8,232 bases of DNA from Candidatus Enterococcus ferrettii (GTDB lineage: Bacteria > Bacillota > Bacilli > Lactobacillales > Enterococcaceae): contig NZ_JAFREL010000025.1 in assembly GCF_017377655.1 (NCBI RefSeq), positions 1 through 8,232 on the forward strand. The letters are read 5' to 3'. A program made the position numbers and the translations under genes. Each line of letters starts with the position of its first letter. The first letter of the stretch is position 1. The notes beneath the pieces are model-generated. The model worked only from the letters and a program-made list of their open reading frames with translations, did not search any database and had not been told where the DNA came from. Positions 1 through 3,838 of the stretch are shown here, one piece after another.

Positions 1-22
1 TCGTTCTTTGATTTTCTTTGAT

Positions 23-41
23 TGTTTAATTCTAGGAAAAA
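23..41 (+). repeat. Left 19-bp inverted repeat (putative recombinase core site)
   Basis: TGTTTAATTCTAGGAAAAA is the exact reverse complement of 1625-1643. Read on the minus strand, the site divides into an inner arm TTTTTCCTAGA (41-31), a spacer ATTAAACAA (30-22) and an outer half TCAAAGAAAAT (21-11). The outer half matches the outer arm of the right site at 7 of 11 positions. A conserved inner arm plus an almost identical spacer is what strand exchange by a tyrosine recombinase requires. The arm and spacer boundaries are my inference. Confidence 0.7.
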
Positions 42-74
42 CCTAATAAAAACAAATAATTTCTTTCTATTCGA

Positions 75-103
75 ATTATAGTATATTGGAAAAATTTCGT
101 CAA
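75..103 (-). promoter_or_regulatory. Strong sigma-A promoter facing left, out of the invertible segment
   Basis: On the minus strand there is TTGACG (103-98), a 17-nt spacer, then TATAAT (80-75). This is a 5/6 match at -35, 6/6 at -10 and the optimal spacing. Transcription should start near 68 and run left through the inverted repeat at 41-23 and off the window. No gene lies in front of it inside the window. It is the best promoter sequence seen here. By position it resembles the invertible promoters of phase-variable fimbrial and capsule loci: inside the inverted repeat and pointing outward. After inversion it would read into the pilin gene. Confidence 0.75.
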
Positions 104-174
104 TATTCTTTTATAAATTAAAGTTTTTGGATAGAAAAACGAAAGACAAAGTGTTTTCTATTTTTGAATTGAAA

Positions 175-180
175 TAAAAT
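175..180 (+). promoter_or_regulatory. Possible -10 element for the integrase gene
   Basis: TAAAAT at 175-180 matches the -10 consensus at 5 of 6 positions and lies about 105 nt upstream of the integrase start. No convincing -35 is seen at 16-18 nt upstream (sequence near TGTTTT), so this would be a weak or activated promoter. Low integrase expression would suit an infrequent switch. A GGAGG at 188-192 lies just downstream but leads only to short, immediately terminated frames. Confidence 0.25.
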
Positions 181-224
181 GCACCTTGGAGGATTGTATT
201 TTTAGGATTTCTTTGATTTTATTC

Positions 225-244
225 GCCGTCAATTAAGCCGTCAA
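225..244 (+). repeat. Tandem GCCGTCAA repeats, putative integrase arm-type sites
   Basis: GCCGTCAA occurs at 225-232 and 237-244, 12 bp apart (about one helical turn). Related copies are at 1577-1595 and 1831-1838, all on the same strand. Integrases with an N-terminal arm-binding domain, as encoded here, commonly bind short direct repeats at this spacing away from the core site. Because the pair lies 43 nt upstream of the integrase start, binding could also repress the gene. A regulator operator is the alternative. Confidence 0.5.
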
Positions 245-271
245 AAAATCGAATCAGGATACGATCAAATG

Positions 272-278
272 AAAGGAG
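272..278 (+). promoter_or_regulatory. Ribosome binding site that sets the integrase start at 287
   Basis: AAAGGAG at 272-278 lies 8 nt before ATG at 287. A longer frame is possible from ATG at 269, but that codon overlaps the start of the Shine-Dalgarno itself and has no such motif in front of it. The protein from 287 begins MARRGENIYK, a start typical of this integrase family. Confidence 0.8.
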
Positions 279-286
279 TGTTTTGC

Positions 287-1387
287 ATGGCTCGCAGAGG
301 AGAAAATATTTACAAACGAAAAGATGGCCGGTGGGAAGGGCGGTACATCAAAGGAAGAAAAGCCAATGGTAAGATTCATTACGGATATGTCTACCGTCGA
401 ACCTTCAAAAAAGTACGAGAAGTTTTATTGAAATTGAAATTCAACTATCAAGAGATTCAAGCAAATCAAGGGGAGTACTCAGGAAGTGTAGAGGACTGGC
501 TGATGTATTGTATTCACCAAAAAAAGGATCAAGTCAAACCTTCAACCTTGACAACCTATCAATACAAGGTTGAAAAATATGCACTGCCCTATATTGGAGA
601 GCAACCCCTTCGTACATTGACGAAGCGGACCATTCAAAAATGGGTGGAGGCTTTGGAGAAGAGCTCATTAGGTAGTACCACGATCCATGCAGTTTTCAAG
701 ATGATTCGACGGTTTTTATCTCAGGCGTTCAAAGAAGGGTACCTAAAAAAAGATCCGTGCCAAGAGATTTGTCTACCGGCAAAAGTAAACAAAAAGGTGG
801 AACCACTAACCCTTCAAGAACAGCGAAAGATAGAAAAGGTTGCTGCTCAGGAGGTAAATGGTGCGCCTGTATTACTTGCTTTACAAACAGGGATGCGCAT
901 TGGTGAATTGGCTGCCTTGCAGTGGCAGGATATTGATTTTTCGGCCAATTTAATCCATGTACGTCACACCTATCAACGCATTCTAACCGCGGGACAAGGT
1001 ACTGAATTGCAATTGGGAAGACCTAAAACAAGGGCTTCTGAACGCGTCATTCCTTTAGCTGGTGGGGTAAAAAAATGGTTGCTCTCCTTGAAACAGGAAG
1101 AGAATCAATCTTTTGTTTTTCAGGTGAAGGAGCATCCGATGGAACCGCGCTTGATTACGTATCATTTCAAACAAATCTGCAAAAAGGCGGGGGTTCAAGA
1201 CTGCCATTTTCATAAATTACGCCATACGTTTGCCACTCGCTTGCTGGAAAAACAGGGAACCATTGCGGGGATCAGTGCACTATTAGGGCATTCATCGACA
1301 CAAATGACTTTAGATATCTATACAGGCTCTGATTTAACTGAGCGTCGTAAAATGCTGAATCGCTTAGAAATGAGCTGGATGATCTAG
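287..1387 (+). CDS. Tyrosine recombinase / site-specific integrase (366 aa)
   Basis: This is a complete tyrosine recombinase, presumably cutting and rejoining DNA at the 19-bp repeats that flank its own gene. Residues about 6-55 are basic and match the arm-DNA-binding domain of Bacillota integrases (KRKDGRWEGRY motif). Residues about 65-155 are the SAM-like core-binding domain and about 175-355 the catalytic domain. The visible active-site set is complete: Arg204 in TGMRIGEL, Lys247 in GRPKTRAS, His309 and Arg312 in HKLRHTF, His335 in LLGHSS, and nucleophile Tyr345 in TLDIYTG. The length is normal for the family. The start is taken at 287 because of the ribosome binding site at 272-278. No excisionase, relaxase or phage gene is nearby, so there is no sign of a larger integrative element within the window. 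With flanking inverted sites, its likely role is DNA inversion. It could instead be the lone survivor of an old genomic island that brought in the pilus genes. Confidence 0.95.
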   Translation: MARRGENIYKRKDGRWEGRYIKGRKANGKIHYGYVYRRTFKKVREVLLKLKFNYQEIQANQGEYSGSVEDWLMYCIHQKKDQVKPSTLTTYQYKVEKYALPYIGEQPLRTLTKRTIQKWVEALEKSSLGSTTIHAVFKMIRRFLSQAFKEGYLKKDPCQEICLPAKVNKKVEPLTLQEQRKIEKVAAQEVNGAPVLLALQTGMRIGELAALQWQDIDFSANLIHVRHTYQRILTAGQGTELQLGRPKTRASERVIPLAGGVKKWLLSLKQEENQSFVFQVKEHPMEPRLITYHFKQICKKAGVQDCHFHKLRHTFATRLLEKQGTIAGISALLGHSSTQMTLDIYTGSDLTERRKMLNRLEMSWMI

Positions 1388-1476
1388 TCTTATTTCAGGC
1401 TGCGTTTAAGTTGAATGATCTGAATAAAAGGGAAGGCTGCGATGAAACAAAAATGAAAATTAAATTAAAAAAACCA

Positions 1477-1510
1477 AGCTTTTCCATTGGGGGAGCTTTT
1501 TTGTCTTTTT
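1477..1510 (+). terminator. Intrinsic terminator of the integrase gene
   Basis: AGCTTTTCC (1477-1485) pairs with GGGGGAGCT (1489-1497) to form a 9-bp stem, including three G-T pairs, with a 3-nt ATT loop. It is followed by a T-rich tract (TTTTTT, G, TC, TTTTT). It lies about 90 nt after the integrase stop. It should stop read-through from the integrase into the pilin operon, so the pilin needs its own or a switched promoter. Confidence 0.85.
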
Positions 1511-1576
1511 CAGATAACATTCGTTATTTTATAGGCTATTTTTCTTTCGATTAAGAGAGTTGGTTTGGATTTATAC

Positions 1577-1595
1577 GCCGTCCATTCGCCGTCAA
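1577..1595 (+). repeat. Second GCCGTC repeat pair, inside the right inverted repeat
   Basis: GCCGTC occurs at 1577-1582 and 1588-1593 (11 bp apart), the second followed by AA as in GCCGTCAA. The pair ends 29 bp before the right inverted repeat, a plausible distance for integrase arm-type sites flanking a core. It has the same strand and near-helical spacing as the pair at 225-244. Confidence 0.5.
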
Positions 1596-1610
1596 ATGTC
1601 CTCTGAACCC

Positions 1611-1637
1611 TTGACTGTATCGGCTTTTTCCTAGAAT
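1611..1637 (+). promoter_or_regulatory. Possible split promoter across the right inverted repeat
   Basis: TTGACT (1611-1616) and TAGAAT (1632-1637) each match consensus at 5 of 6 positions, but the 15-nt spacer is short. The -35 lies inside the invertible segment while the -10 lies within the repeat. Inversion would therefore remove this -35 from the pilin side while keeping the -10. If active, it would give some rightward transcription toward the pilin in the present orientation, complicating an OFF reading. Confidence 0.3.
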
Positions 1638-1643
1638 TAAACA
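1625..1643 (-). repeat. Right 19-bp inverted repeat (putative recombinase core site)
   Basis: The top strand reads TTTTTCCTAGAATTAAACA, the exact reverse complement of 23-41. The wider site is nearly symmetric. The inner arm TTTTTCCTAGA (1625-1635) and outer arm TTTAGGAAAAA (1645-1655) are inverted matches at 10 of 11 positions, separated by the 9-nt spacer ATTAAACAG. That is the usual form of a tyrosine recombinase core site. The left site has the same inner arm and a spacer differing only in its last base. Confidence 0.7.
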
Positions 1644-1749
1644 GTTTAGGAAAAATCTGCGGACTATTCTGCTTGTGTCAACAATCATGAATACCACGTA
1701 ATAAGTCATTGGAGGGGGGATGTCTATCGCAAAGATAGAACAGTTTAGG
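1640..1749 (+). repeat. Direct repeat AACAGTTTAGG (1640-1650 and 1739-1749)
   Basis: The 11-mer AACAGTTTAGG spans the spacer and outer arm of the right core site and recurs 99 bp downstream, where it is followed by TTTTTAA rather than AAAAAT. It may be half of a former or alternative recombinase site, or a short chance match in AT-rich DNA. Confidence 0.35.
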
Positions 1750-1767
1750 TTTTTAATTAGATATTAA
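1720..1767 (+). CDS. Possible 15-codon leader peptide or gene remnant
   Basis: ATG at 1720 is preceded by GGAGGGGGG (1711-1719) and opens a 15-codon frame, MSIAKIEQFRFLIRY, ending in TAA at 1765-1767. A 6-bp hairpin (TCTATC 1723-1728, GATAGA 1734-1739) begins immediately after the start codon. The G-rich ribosome binding site stands out in this AT-rich leader. It could be a regulatory leader peptide of the pilin transcript, or the 5' end of a gene truncated by past recombination. The spacing from GGAGG to ATG is only 4 nt, and no homology is recognised. Confidence 0.25.
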   Translation: MSIAKIEQFRFLIRY

Positions 1768-1770
1768 CGA

Positions 1771-1798
1771 TTAGTACTAAATAAGGGCTTAGTGCTAA
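1771..1798. promoter_or_regulatory. Operator-like pair TTAGTACTAA / TTAGTGCTAA
   Basis: TTAGTACTAA (1771-1780) is a perfect 10-bp palindrome. TTAGTGCTAA (1789-1798) differs from it by one base. Their starts are 18 bp apart. A TAGAAT (-10-like, 5/6) follows at 1816-1821 with no good -35, so the pair sits where an activator or repressor could act on a pilin promoter about 85 nt upstream of the pilin start. The regulator is not identified. Confidence 0.4.
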
Positions 1799-1830
1799 AG
1801 AAAAAGAAACAAGGATAGAATATCGACCTC

Positions 1831-1848
1831 GCCGTCAATTATCCTCAA
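1831..1848 (+). repeat. Third GCCGTCAATTA repeat, upstream of the pilin
   Basis: GCCGTCAATTA (1831-1841) is identical to the 11 bases at 225-235. A degenerate TCCTCAA follows at 1842-1848, where a second GCCGTCAA copy would be expected. It lies 66 nt before the pilin start and outside the putative invertible segment. The integrase or a shared regulator may therefore bind in front of both genes. Confidence 0.45.
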
Positions 1849-1906
1849 AAATATCTAATTAAATTATAGCAAGTCAACCAAAAAAAGGATAGAGAAGGAG
1901 CTTATT

Positions 1907-3811
1907 ATGAAAAAGAAAAAGAGATGGATAAGCAAGGTAGCGGTTAGTTTAGGGTTATTAACGATGTTGGGAGGCGTAGCATTAAGTGCTGGGAGTGCAG
2001 CTTATGCGGTTGATCAAGACATTAGCAATAACCCGGTTTCAGATGATACGTCAGATCGTAAGATTACACTTTGGAAATATGAAATCAATAGTTCGGCTGA
2101 ATTAGGTGAGCGTGGGGACGGTATTAATCCTGATCCGAGTAAAGCACCGAACGTTGCTGGCAAAAAAATGATGCAAGATGTTAATTTTGAAATCATCAAA
2201 ATCAAACCAATTGGCTCGGCAGAGTTAACTGATCCTTTGAAACAAGTCGAGGGTACGGATTGGGAAGTTGATACGACCAATGCCTTTAGCGATAAGGGGG
2301 CAACTGATTCAGATGGTAAGTTAGTATTTGATGTAAGTAAAAGTCTAGCAGCAACTGATAAGAAGCTTGCGGATGGGATTTATATCGTTCGTGAAATTCC
2401 TGATGCGTCTGGCAACTATACCTATACAAAGCCAGCCGATCCAACCGCAGTACCACCAACTGTTGCTGAACCAGGTATTAAGGTAACCAAACCAATGGAT
2501 CCATTCTTCGTTTATATCCCTCAAACAAAGCGGGACGATACAGGAAGCTTGATCTATGACGTGCATGTTTATCCGAAAAATATTGTAACCAATACTAAAT
2601 TGGATAAAACAGTTGAAGGTGGAAAAGGCTACTCAATCAAAGCGGGGAATTCTTTCCAGTGGGAAGCAACTACTGAATTACCTGATGGTTTGTATGCGAT
2701 TGCTCCACGCGATATGACTGTTACAGACTATGTAGATCTAGATGATGCAACATCAACACCAACTGATACTTTCTTTGCAGCAGGAGATGAAATTTACGCT
2801 TCTTACTTCAAAGTAAGTGATGAGATTAGTGAAGACCTTCAATTAATAGACGCTGAAGTGTATGCAATCGATAAGACTGGCACACCAGTGAAGTTAACGA
2901 ATGGTACACACTATGTGGTTACTTTAGATGGCACGACCATCACTCCTCCAAATAAAGTAGAAGATCTAACTGAAGGGGCGAAGAAAAAAGTTGTTGTCAG
3001 CTTAACCAAAGCAGGGATGAAAGAAATAGGCACGAATGAACATCCAAAACTTCAAGTTGTCTACAAAGTAAACACTAACAAAGACTTTAATGGAATGATC
3101 TCAAACAAATATACGATTGACTACTTGCTGCCTGGTGGAACACCAGATACTGGCACAAGTGATGAGCCGGAATACTACAATGGCGGTTTCGACATCAAAA
3201 AGGTAAAAACCGATGGAACAACTACATTAGATGGCGCAGAATTCCATATTGCAGAAAATGAAGAAAATGCTGAAAAAGGTATCTTCTTAGCTTCCGATGG
3301 CAAGTCATACAAAAAAGATACAGACAAATTCGGTGCAGCAGATACGTTGCCAAGTGGCGTAACTTTCCTAAAAGCAACAGCAGGGGAAGATCCAACGAAA
3401 CCAGGGATTGCTGAATTTGATGGATTGAAATTAGATTGGTTTACGGATAATACAGCTGGACCAAATGCGAATGATGGCAAACAAGATCCAAGTGACCCAA
3501 CAGAAGCAACATGGTCTCATGACAAAATCCAAAAAGACTACTGGGTAGTGGAAACAAAAGCACCAACTGGCTACGAATTGTTGAAGGATCCTAAGAAAGT
3601 AACAGTTAAATTAGGCACACCGACAACTGTTCCGCCAGTACCAGGAACTGAAGACGATGGTGAAATTGAACTGACAGTAATTAATAATCCTAAAACTGAC
3701 CTGCCATTTACTGGTGGAACAGGCACCATGCTTCTTGTAGCGATCGCTTTAGGAGCAATCACAATCGGTACAGTAGCCATCGCAATCGATAAAAAGCGTC
3801 GCGCAGCGTAA
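1907..3811 (+). CDS. LPXTG-anchored backbone (major) pilin, 634 aa
   Basis: This is a secreted Gram-positive backbone pilin, polymerised and anchored to the wall by sortases. Residues 1-34 form a signal peptide (KKKKRW, hydrophobic core, cleavage after AAYA). Residues about 50-222 are the N-terminal pilin domain, with an E-box-like YIVREIP around Glu163. It ends in the pilin motif VYPK (221-224), whose Lys224 is the expected sortase-linked residue. Residues about 225-410 are the middle isopeptide-type domain ending near ISNKYTIDY. Residues about 426-597 are a Cna-B-like domain starting FDIKKVKTDG, with an E-box YWVVETKAPTGY (545-556; Glu549). The C terminus has LPFTG (599-603), a membrane helix and the tail DKKRRAA. 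The ribosome binding site is GAAGGAG at 1894-1900. The next gene starts 27 nt after the stop, so both are probably cotranscribed. All features of a polymerising subunit are present and nothing is truncated. Confidence 0.93.
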   Translation: MKKKKRWISKVAVSLGLLTMLGGVALSAGSAAYAVDQDISNNPVSDDTSDRKITLWKYEINSSAELGERGDGINPDPSKAPNVAGKKMMQDVNFEIIKIKPIGSAELTDPLKQVEGTDWEVDTTNAFSDKGATDSDGKLVFDVSKSLAATDKKLADGIYIVREIPDASGNYTYTKPADPTAVPPTVAEPGIKVTKPMDPFFVYIPQTKRDDTGSLIYDVHVYPKNIVTNTKLDKTVEGGKGYSIKAGNSFQWEATTELPDGLYAIAPRDMTVTDYVDLDDATSTPTDTFFAAGDEIYASYFKVSDEISEDLQLIDAEVYAIDKTGTPVKLTNGTHYVVTLDGTTITPPNKVEDLTEGAKKKVVVSLTKAGMKEIGTNEHPKLQVVYKVNTNKDFNGMISNKYTIDYLLPGGTPDTGTSDEPEYYNGGFDIKKVKTDGTTTLDGAEFHIAENEENAEKGIFLASDGKSYKKDTDKFGAADTLPSGVTFLKATAGEDPTKPGIAEFDGLKLDWFTDNTAGPNANDGKQDPSDPTEATWSHDKIQKDYWVVETKAPTGYELLKDPKKVTVKLGTPTTVPPVPGTEDDGEIELTVINNPKTDLPFTGGTGTMLLVAIALGAITIGTVAIAIDKKRRAA

Positions 3812-3838
3812 CATGAAGGCAGAAAGGAAGGGCAGACA

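Larger units (their letters stand above)
4..220 (+). repeat. Direct repeats TTCTTTGATTTT at both ends of this interval
   Basis: The 12-mer TTCTTTGATTTT occurs at 4-15 and again at 209-220. A third, shorter copy (TCTTTGATT) lies at 15-23, ten bases after the first. The left pair abuts the 19-bp inverted repeat on its outer side, and the right copy precedes the GCCGTC repeats upstream of the integrase. They may be recombinase or accessory-factor sites, or the outer arm of the left core site. In AT-rich DNA a 12-mer match could also be chance, so the function is open. Confidence 0.4.
23..1643. other. Putative invertible DNA segment (integrase plus outward promoter)
   Basis: This 1621-bp segment is bounded by perfect 19-bp inverted repeats at 23-41 and 1625-1643. 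It encodes one complete tyrosine recombinase and its terminator, and carries a strong promoter near its left end that reads outward. Tyrosine recombinases acting on inverted core sites invert the DNA between them, so the arrangement fits a self-encoded phase switch. In the orientation seen, the strong promoter fires leftward out of the window and not toward the pilin at 1907. Inversion would map position x to 1666-x, putting the promoter at about 1563-1591 facing right. No target-site duplication is evident outside the repeats (GATT on the left, GTTT on the right), which argues against a simple transposon. Inversion is inferred and not observed. Confidence 0.6.
1388..1906. other. Non-coding region between integrase and pilin
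   Basis: This 519-bp stretch carries no convincing long gene. From left to right it holds the integrase terminator (1477-1510), a GCCGTC repeat pair (1577-1595), a split promoter-like element (1611-1637), the right inverted repeat (1625-1643), a possible 15-codon leader frame (1720-1767), an operator-like palindrome pair (1771-1798), another GCCGTC repeat (1831-1848) and the pilin ribosome binding site GAAGGAG (1894-1900). The unusually long, motif-rich leader suggests that the control point for the pilin operon lies here. Confidence 0.7.

Noticed and set aside
269..286. Upstream ATG extending the integrase by six residues
   Set aside because: The ATG at 269 overlaps the Shine-Dalgarno AAAGGAG at 272-278 that properly serves ATG 287, and it has no ribosome binding site of its own.
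1513..1526. Small inverted repeat ATAAC-ATTC-GTTAT
   Set aside because: A 5-bp AT-rich stem with no T tract or gene context is too weak to call.
23..1643. Insertion sequence or transposon bounded by terminal inverted repeats
   Set aside because: The enzyme is a tyrosine recombinase and not a DDE transposase. No target-site duplication flanks the repeats, and the sites look like recombinase cores rather than transposon ends.
23..1643. Integrated phage or conjugative island with attL/attR
   Set aside because: The repeats are inverted, not direct, and there is no tRNA gene, excisionase or structural gene in the window. A larger island extending outside the window cannot be excluded.
2014..3780. 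Several minus-strand open frames inside the pilin gene
   Set aside because: They lie antisense to a well-supported pilin, have no ribosome binding sites or recognisable domains, and mirror its coding sequence.
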